A DNA stretch of 64,000 nt from Candidozyma auris (GCF_003013715.1 NC_072812.1:248001-312000); one strand, 5' to 3'; shown: positions 39,760 through 50,367, counted from the stretch's first letter. Numbers and translations are program-made. The notes: generated by a model from the sequence alone, not told the origin.

Positions 39760-41520
39760 CTAACAGAAAGTCTTATAGACTTTATAGTAGAAAGGTTTGC
39801 TGCGGATGTAAGCTTTCTCTTCGGCAATTTCCTGTTTTAAAAGATCCAAGTCCAACTCTCTTCTACCAGTGTCAATGTCGATCTCATTCACAGGAATCCA
39901 CATTCTCCAGTTTTTCTTCCAAATTTTGTGGAATACGTAGAAAACAATAATAATTGGGAAGGATAAGTATGACTTAAAGAAGGACTCAGCTTCTGGCTTA
40001 CCTCCGATAGGGAACAAAGCAATCCAGAATTGAGCGATGAGCACCAAGAAATTCAAGGTAATACCAAAAATGGAGCCCACAATTCCTGCCTGCGATGTGT
40101 AAGCCAATTCGTCAGTAGTTCTTCCTTGTGACTTCAATGCCCATCTGAATCTGAGATGACTTCCACAAATAGAGCCCCAGGTGAAAAGCGAGGACAAACC
40201 TGAGAGAGCCATCATCCAGTCGAAAGCTTCACCTTGTTTGTCAGATGCTGATATGAAGCAAAGAAGACCAAAAACACCCGCTAAGAGAATACCAAAGATT
40301 GGCCTACCTCTCTTGTCGATGTAGTTAAAAATTTTAGGAGCGAAACCAGCAGCAGCGAGAGCAGCCAATGTTCTAGAGGAGCCAAAGACTGAAGAGTTCG
40401 CAACAGACAAGACCGCAATCATGATAACAGCATTCATGACGGATGGCAATCCGCCAATACCAGCGTTTCGGATACCGATAACAAATGGTGAGTATCTGGC
40501 AGTACCATCAGACTTCTCGAGTTCTTCGTTGTTGTAAGGAACCATACAGCCAACAACGATCAAAGACACAAGGTAAAAAAGAGTGATTCTCCAAAACACT
40601 TGTTTGGTAGCCTTAGGAAGAGACTTTCTTGGGTTGGCAGTCTCCGCAGAAGCCAAACCAGCCAACTCGGTACCAGAAAAAGCAAAAGCTGCAGTAACGA
40701 AGACAGAGCAAAGACCTTTGAAGCCGTGATTGAAGGCGCCAGGATCATGCCAATATTTTCCACCAATGTATCCACCCTTTGGACCACCGCCACAAACAAT
40801 CACGATACCAAGAATAATGAATCCAATAACAGCGATAACCTTGACAGCAGAGAAAACGAACTCAGCTTCACCGTAACCCTTCACACCAAAAAGGTTGATA
40901 CCCATGATAAAAACGTAAAAAGCAACACAGTAAGCAGCAGAATTCGTTTTGTCATCCCAAAACTGGACTGTGATAGCAGCTGCAACTAATTCCAAGGGTA
41001 GAACAACTAACCATTGCATGGCATAGTTCCAAGCCATGGCAAAAGACCAAGAGGGATCGATGAAACGAGTATTGTAAGTGACGAAAGCACCGGACACAGG
41101 GAAAGTGACAGCCAACTCACCCAAAGCATGAACAGTACAGAAAATCATGCAACCGATCAAGAAGTAGGCAATCACCACAGATGCTGGACCACCGTTAGCC
41201 AAAACTTTACCAGAACCAATGAATAAACCAGTACCAATGGCACCACCAATAGCAATCATCTGCAAGTGTCTGTCCTTGAGAGATCTAGACAAGGGAGAGT
41301 TTGCAGTGATGATGGCCGTTTTTTCGATATCAGACAAGCCAGGGTCTAAGCCCAAATCCTTCTCATCAAATCTTCTGAAGCCATCCACGAAGCTCTCCCA
41401 TCTGCCCATAGGCTCCTTGTGGTCCTGTTCATCGAAAGCATTGATGTACACGCCACCGTCCTTTTCGTCGGAAGACACTTGTTCTCTGGACGTAATGTAA
41501 ACAAGTTCTTTCTCAGGCAT
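39760..41520 (-). CDS. general amino-acid permease, GAP1/GAP2-like
   Basis: The product is 586 residues with 12 predicted membrane segments and the same family motifs as its neighbour ([55 protein letters not shown]). It ends KPFYYKVYKTFC; a C-terminal Cys after a KPxxYK segment is like S. cerevisiae Gap1. The N-terminal tail has Lys residues and acidic patches of the kind used for ubiquitin-dependent down-regulation. Codon use is biased, suggesting strong expression. Its upstream region is unusually long and carries GATA sites. A role as general amino-acid permease or transceptor is an inference. Confidence 0.93.
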   Translation of the reverse strand: MPEKELVYITSREQVSSDEKDGGVYINAFDEQDHKEPMGRWESFVDGFRRFDEKDLGLDPGLSDIEKTAIITANSPLSRSLKDRHLQMIAIGGAIGTGLFIGSGKVLANGGPASVVIAYFLIGCMIFCTVHALGELAVTFPVSGAFVTYNTRFIDPSWSFAMAWNYAMQWLVVLPLELVAAAITVQFWDDKTNSAAYCVAFYVFIMGINLFGVKGYGEAEFVFSAVKVIAVIGFIILGIVIVCGGGPKGGYIGGKYWHDPGAFNHGFKGLCSVFVTAAFAFSGTELAGLASAETANPRKSLPKATKQVFWRITLFYLVSLIVVGCMVPYNNEELEKSDGTARYSPFVIGIRNAGIGGLPSVMNAVIMIAVLSVANSSVFGSSRTLAALAAAGFAPKIFNYIDKRGRPIFGILLAGVFGLLCFISASDKQGEAFDWMMALSGLSSLFTWGSICGSHLRFRWALKSQGRTTDELAYTSQAGIVGSIFGITLNFLVLIAQFWIALFPIGGKPEAESFFKSYLSFPIIIVFYVFHKIWKKNWRMWIPVNEIDIDTGRRELDLDLLKQEIAEEKAYIRSKPFYYKVYKTFC

Positions 41521-43124
41521 TACGACAGTTACTAAGTTGCACTAAAAAAGCTACGTTTCCAGGGCTTTAGTGCCACCTTATATAATGGTTGCAAAATGTG
41601 GTGATAAGAGAGGGCACATGCGAGCCGGTACATTGGCGGCGATTGTTATCAATGAGCAGACATTTGGGGAAACATGTCTGTCTGCGCTATCTGGCAAAAT
41701 GCCGCGTTCCGGCAGCGCCTACCAAATGATGGTGCCAGTACGAGGCGGCCAGGGACCCGGGCGACAATTGCAGCAAATGATGTAAAAGAGAAAACGGACA
41801 ATAATTACCTTTGATATAATCCACCTTGCGCATTGTGGGGAAAACTACTGGACGAAATAAACTCAGAGGAAGGGGCAATCCTTTCTTTTTTTTTATTTTT
41901 TTCGTTTGTTAGCTCGGGGTGTGGCGTCCGTCACCGATACAATCCCTAGCATGAGCAGGAATCAAGCCAGATAACAAGGGAGAGTTTAGCCCCAGCGCGA
42001 AAGCGTCGGTGCGATTCTTCAGCGAGCAATTGGGCGGCAGAGGAGGCAGGCAGGCAGGCAAACGGCAGGACAAACGGCAGGGCGGCGAGTGCATCCTCAG
42101 TTGGAAACATAAGCCTGTTAGCCCCAATAACAGTAGAATTGAAGATCCAAAAGACTGCCCAGCAACTTGTGTTCTTCGCTGGCATTGATGAAAGGTTTGA
42201 CAGCTTTCTTTTTTCTTATTTGCTGTGCCAAGTAGGGGTAGCCGAGGAGTTCGCTTGTGAGCAGGGGTGGGTGCGAAAACTTCCCCCCTCGCCGCGAACA
42301 AGAATTTGAGAACAAAAGGGCTTGTTCAAAGATGAAGGCAGGCTTGAGCGGAGGCGTTTGGCACGGCGTTTTTTATGTCTTGTGCTATATCGCTCCGAAA
42401 AGCACAATAACCTAGATCAGGCAAAATGTGGGTTTTCTGCCGGCGTCGTGCTTTCGACATCTTGAAGATCTGGACTGAAGCCTGAGGTAGATTTCATGCA
42501 TGTGGTCAGGGAGCCTTATCTCTGGCGAGCGGCACAAAGATTGGGCGAAAAGTCAAGCAGCAGAAGCCATTTTTACATTCGCCACTTTAGATAGTCAATA
42601 TCGTTCGATCTGTAGCTTTGCTCTATGAGACATTACTTTTCTTAAGATGCATGATTATCCGTCTGCCTCGGTGTTAGAAGCTCTTTTTCGTACCTCTAAG
42701 CTCGCTCGCTTATCTCTGCCCGGGATGGCTTTTCGCAACTACTAGCGCGATACTAGTAAAACGCTATGTCTAGGATACCTATTGTGTTACAACACTAGCA
42801 AAAGGTCAATATTCCAATCTCCGCTGTGGTCCTCGGACCTGGCTACCATCAAGAGAGGCCCAATGTGGGGATTTTTGGAGTGAGTTTAAGGTTTCTGTTT
42901 ATCGCATACTTCCGTGAATGAGACTTTCTTTTTGCTGATTTACCATCTCTATCGTTCCTGGGCATTAAGCTACTATGCGACCACGCGGCCGCTACTCCGA
43001 TAAGCTTAAAGGGTCCCTTTCCTTTTGCTCCTCCTTGTCTAGTTTGCGATCTACGCAAAACGTCTATCTTTTAATATATTTTTAAACTTTACAAATTATA
43101 TGATGCAATGAAACAGGGCGGGAA
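41521..43124. promoter_or_regulatory. 1.6-kb upstream region of the GAP-like permease
   Basis: No gene is evident. GATAAG cores occur at 41603-41608, 42515-42520 (reverse), 42709-42714 (reverse) and 42998-43003. The variant element GGTTGCAAAA is at 41587-41596, 67-76 bp from the ATG and just after a TATATAAT sequence. A GGCA tetranucleotide repeat lies at 42045-42060. The GATA sites fit nitrogen catabolite repression. Confidence 0.5.
42045..42082. repeat. GGCA microsatellite plus a 12-bp tandem duplication
   Basis: Four GGCA units (42045-42060) run into two near-identical copies of CAAACGGCAGG separated by GA. It is non-coding and may vary in copy number between strains. Confidence 0.75.
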
Positions 43125-43284
43125 TTATTTTTTTTCTTTCTTCTCCTTCTTGTCTTTCTTCTCTTTCTTCTCCTTCTTCTCTTTCTTCTCTTTCTTCTCT
43201 TTCTTCTCCTTCTTCTCTTTCTTCTCCTTCTTCTCCTTCTTGTCCTTCTTCTCTCTCTTCTCTTTCTTCTCCTTCTTCAGTTTT
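43125..43284 (-). repeat. NOP58: triplet-based minisatellite encoding the Nop58 KEKK tail
   Basis: About 160 bp built almost only of CTT, TTC and CTC/TTT units on plus, coding for repeated [10 protein letters not shown] on minus. Charged KKE/D tails are normal for Nop58/Nop56. The near-pure repeat is a hotspot for length change. The plus-strand frame it opens (SFFSFFSF repeats) is a shadow. Confidence 0.85.
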
Positions 43285-44702
43285 TTGCTTGGCTTGGCAG
43301 TCTCTTTTTCCTCCTCATCGTCGGAGTCATCTCTCTTTCTCTTCTTAGGCGCCTCTTCCTCGTCGGATTCATCGTCTGAGTCAGCAGCAGCGGCAGGTGC
43401 GAGAGAGTCAGCGTCGGCATTGTATGCCTTGGACTCGGTGATATCGATCTTCTTAGCGTCTCTGGCGACCTTCGAGGTAGTTCTCAAGTCTCTTCCCTCC
43501 AATGCACTCAATCTCGACTCAACCTTGGCTCTCACCTCCATACCGAAATCACCAGAGTCGTCCCTGTCCTCTGAAAGAGAGTCGTACCTCAATGCAACCG
43601 CAGCTTTCGCAGCTAAAACTCTGGCAATTTTGCCCTTGTTTTTACCGGTAGCCTGACCGACCAATGATGCGTGGTATAACAAACCGTATTTAGGCGTGTC
43701 ATGCTTGGTTTTGAGAGCCCTGAAAAGCGCCTTTTCAGCACCCAAGATCTGGATTGTGGAAGCTGGAGCCTTGGCTAACGACGTGAGGGAGCCAGCATGA
43801 GCAATCAAACGAGCACCAACCAATTCACCGACAAGAGAAGTCAAGTTTGGAGCAATGGCCTTCATACGAGAAGACAAGTAGTTAGATAATTGTTCTCTGT
43901 AGGCGGCGAATTCGACGATCTGTTCGGCGAGAGACTTAATGTTGTCCAAATCGGTTTCGGTAATTTCAGTACCCATGGATACCTCGGCAGCACTCTTGAC
44001 TTGTTCCTCAACTTCCTCAGGCAAGATCTCAGATAAGTCAGTCTCAGAAGCGTTGGATCTGACGCCCATGGTCAAGATAATTCTGGCGTAAGCAACAGAG
44101 TCTGTTATAAGCTTTGCCAATTCAGGGAAATGCCAACCGTACCATTCTTTACATCTCATGGCGTATGTGTTCAATTCCTTGTCCAAGTCGTCTAAAAGTG
44201 CGATAGCTTGCACAATCATGGTGTCAACTTTGTCAGCAGAGAACTTCAATTTGTGTCTACCGATGGAATGAGCCAAACCAAGAGACATTTGCTTCAAGAC
44301 AGAGTCGTCTAAACCTGGCAAAAGCTCAGGCAAAAATTCCTTGATGGATCTGTGCAAGTCCAAAGAGGCAGCGTCCGACACTACCGAGTAGTTTAAGCCC
44401 AACTTGTTGATAGCATTACCCAACTTGGCCTCGCTGACTACCAAAGTCACTTTCTTTTCGAGTTTGACGTCCTCCAACATCTTCTTCAAAGTGTCCGAGA
44501 CTTTGCCCTCCATCACAGCATTAGCTTCTTCCAAAGCGTTGGCCGCAGATTGGAACTTCTCGAAGCGATGGATCTTCAACTGCTCAGCGACCTTTTCTGC
44601 CGAGTTCAAGTCCTCGAGCAAGGACAGCGACTTGTGAATTTTCTTGTCGGCCGCCTTTAAAAGGGCGTAACCGGCGGCAGTTTCCGTCAACACGTAAGCC
44701 AT
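43125..44702 (-). CDS. NOP58: Nop58, core box C/D snoRNP protein
   Basis: The product is 525 residues (S. cerevisiae Nop58 has 511). The order is NOP5 N-terminal domain, coiled coil, NOSIC and Nop domain ([25 protein letters not shown]), then a charged tail. The stretch [20 protein letters not shown] separates it from Nop56. With Nop56, Nop1 and Snu13 it forms the 2'-O-methylation snoRNP in the nucleolus. The tail is a long run of KEK/KKE units from about residue 470, encoded by a TTC/CTT repeat. Codon use is highly biased, as in abundant ribosome-biogenesis proteins. Confidence 0.97.
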   Translation of the reverse strand: MAYVLTETAAGYALLKAADKKIHKSLSLLEDLNSAEKVAEQLKIHRFEKFQSAANALEEANAVMEGKVSDTLKKMLEDVKLEKKVTLVVSEAKLGNAINKLGLNYSVVSDAASLDLHRSIKEFLPELLPGLDDSVLKQMSLGLAHSIGRHKLKFSADKVDTMIVQAIALLDDLDKELNTYAMRCKEWYGWHFPELAKLITDSVAYARIILTMGVRSNASETDLSEILPEEVEEQVKSAAEVSMGTEITETDLDNIKSLAEQIVEFAAYREQLSNYLSSRMKAIAPNLTSLVGELVGARLIAHAGSLTSLAKAPASTIQILGAEKALFRALKTKHDTPKYGLLYHASLVGQATGKNKGKIARVLAAKAAVALRYDSLSEDRDDSGDFGMEVRAKVESRLSALEGRDLRTTSKVARDAKKIDITESKAYNADADSLAPAAAADSDDESDEEEAPKKRKRDDSDDEEEKETAKPSKKLKKEKKEKREKKDKKEKKEKKEKKEKKEKKEKKEKKEKKEKKDKKEKKEKK

Positions 44703-44759
44703 GGCGTGGTTTGGAGTGTCGATCTGGAGTTGAGGTTTGAGATGGAACCGAGAAGCTCT

Positions 44760-44779
44760 TGAAAATTGTGTGAGATGAG
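44760..44779. promoter_or_regulatory. RRPE-like plus PAC-like element pair upstream of NOP58
   Basis: TGAAAATT at 44760-44767 and GAGATGAG at 44772-44779, 58-77 bp upstream of the NOP58 ATG. Close pairing of RRPE and PAC is the hallmark of yeast rRNA-processing genes. The copies are near-consensus, not perfect. Confidence 0.45.
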
Positions 44780-45838
44780 GTGGGAAAAAACTTCGACTCT
44801 ACCTGTGTGCAAGGCTGGCACCTTGGGGTGTATAGATGCAGGATCATATTAACATTACGTGAATTGCCCAAATTTCAAATATACTGTCAAGTTTTCTTGT
44901 ATTTTTTTTTCTGGAGTTGAGAATCATCGCATCTCAATCGATTAAACAATATCCCTCATTGATTTTGGGGGTGTTGTGCATCATGTGAAAAGACTCTACC
45001 AAGGAGCATACAATGAGTTTTCGCAGCGATTTTACTAGGGTGTCTCGTTGACGTAGATAATTTCAGGCAAACGGTGACATGGAGGAAACCTTGAGTTTTG
45101 ATGAAAACCAAACCTCCCTGTCTAATATACTCATGATTTGAGGTTGTTAAATCTTCCTTCTCGAGGATTGCAAAATCCCCTCTTTTGTGTTAAGACATGC
45201 CAGAATGTCAATTGCGAATAGAGCTGTGGATATCTCAAACAACTTAATATTCTCGTTCTAGTATTCAAGATGTTTACGAAGTGATCATAAGCCAAGTATT
45301 GACTATATTAAACGAGCAGGGACATCAAATGAGAAGCAAAATGCCTTTTAAGTACCGAATATCTCCGCATTTGACAAGTAGAGACTTCTTCATTTCAGGA
45401 CGTTTGACCACGTTGATGCGACTTGAGCTTTTATAACTAAGTAGAACGTTACTCCTCCCCTTCTCTCCTTTTGCCTCACCGTTGCCAAACTTGGTCTTAA
45501 TCTTCTTGTTCAACTATAATCGAAACGAATTTAGTTCACTGTCAACTTGATAAGATAGGACACAATATTTCGTATAATGAATCGTTAAGCTTGATTTTGA
45601 ATGCAACTCCTACTACGCCAACAAAATTGTTGGCTCGCTGATTCCTAGATCAAGTAGTGATAATGCAAGTACTCAGATTAGCCTCAACCTAGCAACATCC
45701 ATTGAATGCAGAAGTCGTCCTGTCAAAAAAAGTTTTCTTCTTCCAGCCCCTTCACTCTCGACACTGGTAATGATTATCGAACAACTTACTTCTCGAGTAA
45801 CTCGACATTAGTGAGAGGCCATTCATGGCAAAGCCGTT

Positions 45839-45848
45839 TTCGCAGCCA
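45839..45848 (-). promoter_or_regulatory. recurrent 10-mer GGCTGCGAAA, DNA2 upstream copy
   Basis: Exact copy (TTTCGCAGCC on plus), 323 bp upstream of the DNA2 ATG. In the minus-strand reading the context is AGAAT-motif-ACG. Confidence 0.45.
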
Positions 45849-46170
45849 TTCTAGATCACACTCCGATAAGTCTTCCCCTCACTGACTTTCATATGCCCCC
45901 AATTCATGCTAAAAAAAAAATGGGCTAGCATCCAATACTTGCAATATTAGTGATCAATAGTCAATTTAAAATTGAAAAAGACATGTAAGTATTACTTTCG
46001 TATCCCTCATCTCGTTTTCTCACCTTCACGCGCACTATTTACCCTTGGTTTCGCAGGAAAACACGGAGCCTATATAGATGCATTACACGCATAAGACACT
46101 TCCACTCATTTTGCTTCATCATCCAGCGTAAATTCAGCCGACTATCATTTGATTTTTTCTTTTCTAGACA

Positions 46171-49100
46171 ATGGAAAAGCGTCACAATCAACCACTACGG
46201 CCCCAAGAAAACGACCTCAAGCGATCAAAGCCCCGCAAGACAACATACTTTTTCCAGCCTCAGAACACTTTATCTTATAAGTCCAATAAGAGTAAGAATA
46301 ATCATGAAAGTGATCCTTCCACAACCAAAACACCACAAAGCCCTCTAACGTTTCCCAATGCATGTTTGGGGTCGCTGGCTGTTCTGACGGTTAAAGTTTT
46401 GCCAGAGCAAAGCTCGGACGATAGCTTTGAAGGTGTCCGATGGCAAGGTGGTGCCAGCCCGAGACGCAAGGTAGACACCAGAAGCATTCTCTCGTCCCCT
46501 TTGAAGAATGGGGATCGCTCCAACTCTCGACCTGCTGCATCAGCATCTCTAACATCTTTCAACAATGAAGTTACAGACTCTGTTCTTTCCAAATACGGTC
46601 TTGGGATGGAATCCATCCTCTCGCAAACGCCCAAATCTAAACCGTTGACATCAAAGTCTCACATTGAAAGGAGCCCCTCCTTGACCAGATCTAAGCTGTT
46701 TGATGTAAAATGCATAGCGAAAAGGACCCCGCTGCTAAATGAGTCTATCCCTGCCTCCTTCTCAAGGCTTAATACTTGGATTGATCGGTTCGCTACGAGT
46801 CCTCAGGGTCATGACTTGCCGCTTCCTCAGCATCCACACCAATCTAAGCATTTACTACGTCTGTCATCACATGATTTACAAGTGCCTTCTAATGCCAATC
46901 AAGAACCCAATAATATAGATGATGATGAAGACCTCTTTTCCGATGATGATTCCTTATTAGCCACCTTAGATGTTGAGCAGTTTACTAAGAACTCTAAATC
47001 TCGGCAATCTAGTAATGATGTCCTTAGTGAAGCTCCAAACAATCAAATACAAACAGCGGATGATACCGATCCCTTCTCGGATGATTTGAATATTATTGAC
47101 TTGGAGAGTAAAGTTGGTTGTACCAACGTCCCATCAAAAGCAAACTCTACTGAGGACGAGCTCCTTGAGCGATTACTACAATCTGGTCATGTTGCAAACG
47201 ACGAGGATGTAGGTGCCAAAATATCATTCTCAAGATCAGACTTCGTACGTTATCAGATAATGTCAGTCCTCAAGAGCCAGTTCGTAATCCAGAATTTGAA
47301 GAGGAAGCAGCTCATCCTCACGGTCAGGAATAAGGAAAGCGTCGAAAGCAGACTCATAGTAAGGGGCGATGCCGCAGAGTTGAGTCTTGAAAAGGGTGAC
47401 ATTATACATGTCATTTTGACAGCTCCAGAGACCCCGAAATTAGTGGACAACACTCATAATCTTCTCATATGGAATCCAGATGTCTTAGTGTCCTCTACGG
47501 TAGTCGCTGACCAGCTATTCTGCCCAAGAAAGACTGTCATAATGAGACGCTATAATTTTCCGGGTGAGCCATCAATTCCCTTGATTGTCGGAACAACAGT
47601 ACATGAAATATTTCAGACATGTTTTGTTAGCGAGAAATTTGATAATGACTATTTGGAAATGCTTCTTGAGAATACTATTAGCACTCGAAAAGCTGAAATA
47701 TTTTCATTGGGGGACATAGCGGAGGAAGTTGAAAACAAAGTTCGAGAACACCTACCATTCATCAAGCATTGGTTCGAGACATTCTACAGGAAGGTTCCGT
47801 CGACGATACCCACTAATCAAAGAAACCAGAAGATAAATTTCTCTGTTGCTGACGGTCTCGACCTTGAAGAGAGTATCTGGTCACCAATGTTTGGCATAAA
47901 AGGTAATGTGGATGTAACCCTTCGAGCAATTTTTAGAACTGAGCACACGAGTTCCGAGGTACTTCTTCCGATGGAAATCAAAACGAGCCGGCCCTTTCTT
48001 AGCCATCAGGCTCAGGCAGCCCTTTACTCCCTTCTATTCAAGGACCGATATAACGTCGATATTTCATCTTTTCTATTAGTTTACACCCTGGAAGAGGGCC
48101 TGACCAGAAAGTATGACATATCTGTGGCCGACTTGAAATCACTTGTTCATTTACGAAATCAAATCTCTCTCTTTTTAAAGAGCGGTCAGAATGATCTACC
48201 GGACTTGATGCGCCAACAGAAATGCGACAGATGCTCGATACAAGAGGCTTGCATGACAATGAATTACATGGTTGAAGGAGGTACAGCTGACGAAAGTGGC
48301 CTAAATGATGGGGTCTACGAAGATATCACTATGCATCTTGAAAACAAGCCGCATTATGCAACATACTTCAAGTATTGGGACGAACTTTTGACCAGAGAGG
48401 AACACTTCATGACTAAATTTAATCGTGATCTTTGGGTTTACACATCCAAAGAACGAGAGGCCGAACAAGGAAATGCAATAGCAAGCCTAGTCATCAGTAC
48501 TTGTAAAGAAGCAGATGACGGTCTCTTCTACTACACCTTTGTAAGGAAACCAGGTGCAACATATACATCCATGCAAATCACTCAAATAGCTAGATTTGAT
48601 CGAGTTGTTATCAGCGATGATGACGGCCATTTTGCACTTTGCCAAGGTTCTGTGTATGATATTCGACCTGACGCCATTACAGTTGGGACGAGACGCCGCA
48701 TCATTCCTACCACACTGAAGACAGACAAGTTTCATAGAGCAAAGGTTTTGAAAAAGAGTCAATCTACTTCGCAAAGTCAGGGTTCCCAAGTCATCTTCCG
48801 AATTGACAAGGATGAAATGTTTTACGGCATGGGAGTGGCTAGATTCAACTTGCTCAACTTGTTTTCGAAATCCGGTGATAGTAAGAGAAGAAGCCTCATA
48901 GTTGATTCGAATCCACCTCAATTTCTGGAATGTGCCGAGCGTCCGGATTTCAATGGTATCTCAATCAATCCAGATCAAGAGAATGCAATTATGAAAGTTT
49001 TGCAAAGTAAAGATTACTCCTTGATACTAGGTATGCCGGGAACTGGAAAGACCACCGTTATCGCTTATCTAATTAAAATCCTTGTTGGTCAAAACAAGAC

Positions 49101-50367
49101 TGTCTTACTCTCATCTTATACAAATTCGGCAGTTGACAATATTCTATTAAAGTTGAAAGACCTTGACATTAAATTTGCTAGATTCGGAAACCCATCCAGA
49201 ATGCATCATGAGATCAGAAAGTTTGTTCCTGGATCAGCGGAGTGTCCTCTTGAAACATATCAAGACTTTGAGCGTCTTTATAAAGCTCCTGCAGTTTTCG
49301 CAGCCACGGCTTTGGGAATACGAGATCTTGCCTTCAACATACGTGATCAGTTTGATTACTGCATTATTGACGAGTCCTCGCAAGTTTCGATGCCTCTTTC
49401 TCTTGGGCCATTGGCTCTCTGTGACAAGTTTGTTTTGGTGGGTGATCACTATCAATTACCACCGCTCGTGAAACATCCCGACCCAGAGGTAAAACGAGGA
49501 CTCTCAAGATCACTCTTCCAAATATTAGCTGAAAAGCATCCAGAAAGCGTGTGTGAGCTCACATATCAGTATAGGATGTGCGAGGAGATTATGTTTCTCT
49601 CGAATTCTTTGGTATATGGTGGTCGACTCAAATGCGGCTCCGAGACTGTGGCTAATCAGACTTTGAAAATTCCTCGAATTGATGAGTTACTGAAAGTTGT
49701 CAGAAATACAAAGTGCGAAGAGCATTGGTTACATAGGATCTTTGAGGAGAAGACGAGGTGTCTCTTTCTCAATCACGATGCTTCAGGTGAATTTGAAATG
49801 GTCACGGGCGAAAGCGTGACCAACCTCCTCGAAGTTGAGTTGATAAAAGATACTGTCGAGGGATTGTGTGCATGCGGAGTCGATGAAAACGATATTGGTA
49901 TCATGACATTGTACAGATCTCAATTGAGATTACTCAATCATGCCTTTAAGCATCGACCGGCGCTCGAGATCTTGACAGCTGATAGATTCCAAGGACGTGA
50001 CAAGCAATGCATAATTATATCACTTGTCCGCTCTAATAAGGATCGCAAAGCGGGAGAGTTGGTGAAAGACTTGAGGAGAATTAATGTTGCGCTTACCAGA
50101 GCTCGTTCAAAGCTCCTCATCTTTGGGTCCCTTTCAACACTCTCAAACACATCTGCTATCAAAGATTTCATCAAGTTGTTTAGAGCAAGAAACTGGATCT
50201 ACAACCTTCCCGTGAATGCTAGGAGCGTGTACGACTTTGGAGAGAAGGAGTTCACCGGATCTGATGAGAATGTGTCCCAAGTTAAAAAGCTTAGCGAGAA
50301 GCTAATCATGAAGCACCCAATTTCGAGGGACATTTTGCATGACATGGACGTGAATATATTTGGATAG
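46171..50367 (+). CDS. DNA2: Dna2, helicase-nuclease of Okazaki-fragment and break-end processing
   Basis: The product is 1398 residues (S. cerevisiae Dna2 has 1522). A disordered N-terminus is followed by a RecB-type nuclease domain with the E602-x-K604 motif (MEIKTSR) and an iron-sulfur cluster formed by C451, C685, C688 and C694. The superfamily 1B helicase domain has Walker A with K960 (GMPGTGKTT), DESSQ, ELTYQYRM and the motif V/VI blocks (TADRFQGRDK, NVALTRARSK). All catalytic residues are present. It cleaves long RPA-coated flaps and resects DNA ends with Sgs1. One ACGCG core lies 140 bp upstream. It is convergent with HRD3. Confidence 0.96.
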   Translation: MEKRHNQPLRPQENDLKRSKPRKTTYFFQPQNTLSYKSNKSKNNHESDPSTTKTPQSPLTFPNACLGSLAVLTVKVLPEQSSDDSFEGVRWQGGASPRRKVDTRSILSSPLKNGDRSNSRPAASASLTSFNNEVTDSVLSKYGLGMESILSQTPKSKPLTSKSHIERSPSLTRSKLFDVKCIAKRTPLLNESIPASFSRLNTWIDRFATSPQGHDLPLPQHPHQSKHLLRLSSHDLQVPSNANQEPNNIDDDEDLFSDDDSLLATLDVEQFTKNSKSRQSSNDVLSEAPNNQIQTADDTDPFSDDLNIIDLESKVGCTNVPSKANSTEDELLERLLQSGHVANDEDVGAKISFSRSDFVRYQIMSVLKSQFVIQNLKRKQLILTVRNKESVESRLIVRGDAAELSLEKGDIIHVILTAPETPKLVDNTHNLLIWNPDVLVSSTVVADQLFCPRKTVIMRRYNFPGEPSIPLIVGTTVHEIFQTCFVSEKFDNDYLEMLLENTISTRKAEIFSLGDIAEEVENKVREHLPFIKHWFETFYRKVPSTIPTNQRNQKINFSVADGLDLEESIWSPMFGIKGNVDVTLRAIFRTEHTSSEVLLPMEIKTSRPFLSHQAQAALYSLLFKDRYNVDISSFLLVYTLEEGLTRKYDISVADLKSLVHLRNQISLFLKSGQNDLPDLMRQQKCDRCSIQEACMTMNYMVEGGTADESGLNDGVYEDITMHLENKPHYATYFKYWDELLTREEHFMTKFNRDLWVYTSKEREAEQGNAIASLVISTCKEADDGLFYYTFVRKPGATYTSMQITQIARFDRVVISDDDGHFALCQGSVYDIRPDAITVGTRRRIIPTTLKTDKFHRAKVLKKSQSTSQSQGSQVIFRIDKDEMFYGMGVARFNLLNLFSKSGDSKRRSLIVDSNPPQFLECAERPDFNGISINPDQENAIMKVLQSKDYSLILGMPGTGKTTVIAYLIKILVGQNKTVLLSSYTNSAVDNILLKLKDLDIKFARFGNPSRMHHEIRKFVPGSAECPLETYQDFERLYKAPAVFAATALGIRDLAFNIRDQFDYCIIDESSQVSMPLSLGPLALCDKFVLVGDHYQLPPLVKHPDPEVKRGLSRSLFQILAEKHPESVCELTYQYRMCEEIMFLSNSLVYGGRLKCGSETVANQTLKIPRIDELLKVVRNTKCEEHWLHRIFEEKTRCLFLNHDASGEFEMVTGESVTNLLEVELIKDTVEGLCACGVDENDIGIMTLYRSQLRLLNHAFKHRPALEILTADRFQGRDKQCIIISLVRSNKDRKAGELVKDLRRINVALTRARSKLLIFGSLSTLSNTSAIKDFIKLFRARNWIYNLPVNARSVYDFGEKEFTGSDENVSQVKKLSEKLIMKHPISRDILHDMDVNIFG

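Larger units (their letters stand above)
44703..46170. other. 1.5-kb divergent region between NOP58 and DNA2
   Basis: It contains the NOP58 promoter with RRPE/PAC-like elements, one GGCTGCGAAA copy (45839-45848), a variant TTTCGCAGCG (45019-45028) and an ACGCG core (46028-46032) near DNA2. A minus-strand frame at 45325-45513 (62 codons, Lys-rich start) has fairly biased codons but begins with TTG, not ATG, and I could not tie it to an exon. No tRNA or snRNA is visible. Confidence 0.5.

Noticed and set aside
43108..43656. Plus-strand frame of 182 codons with repeated SFFSFF
   Set aside because: It is the antisense of the NOP58 KEKK repeat and coding tail. The NOP58 frame has full family homology.
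45325..45513. Minus-strand Lys-rich frame of 62 codons with rather biased codons
   Set aside because: It has no ATG start and no recognisable family. No branch site lies before the possible TATAG acceptor, so I could not link it to an upstream exon.
49296..49305. Ninth exact TTTCGCAGCC copy
   Set aside because: It lies in DNA2 coding sequence (V-F-A-A-T in the helicase domain) and is explained by the protein, so it was not counted as a regulatory copy.
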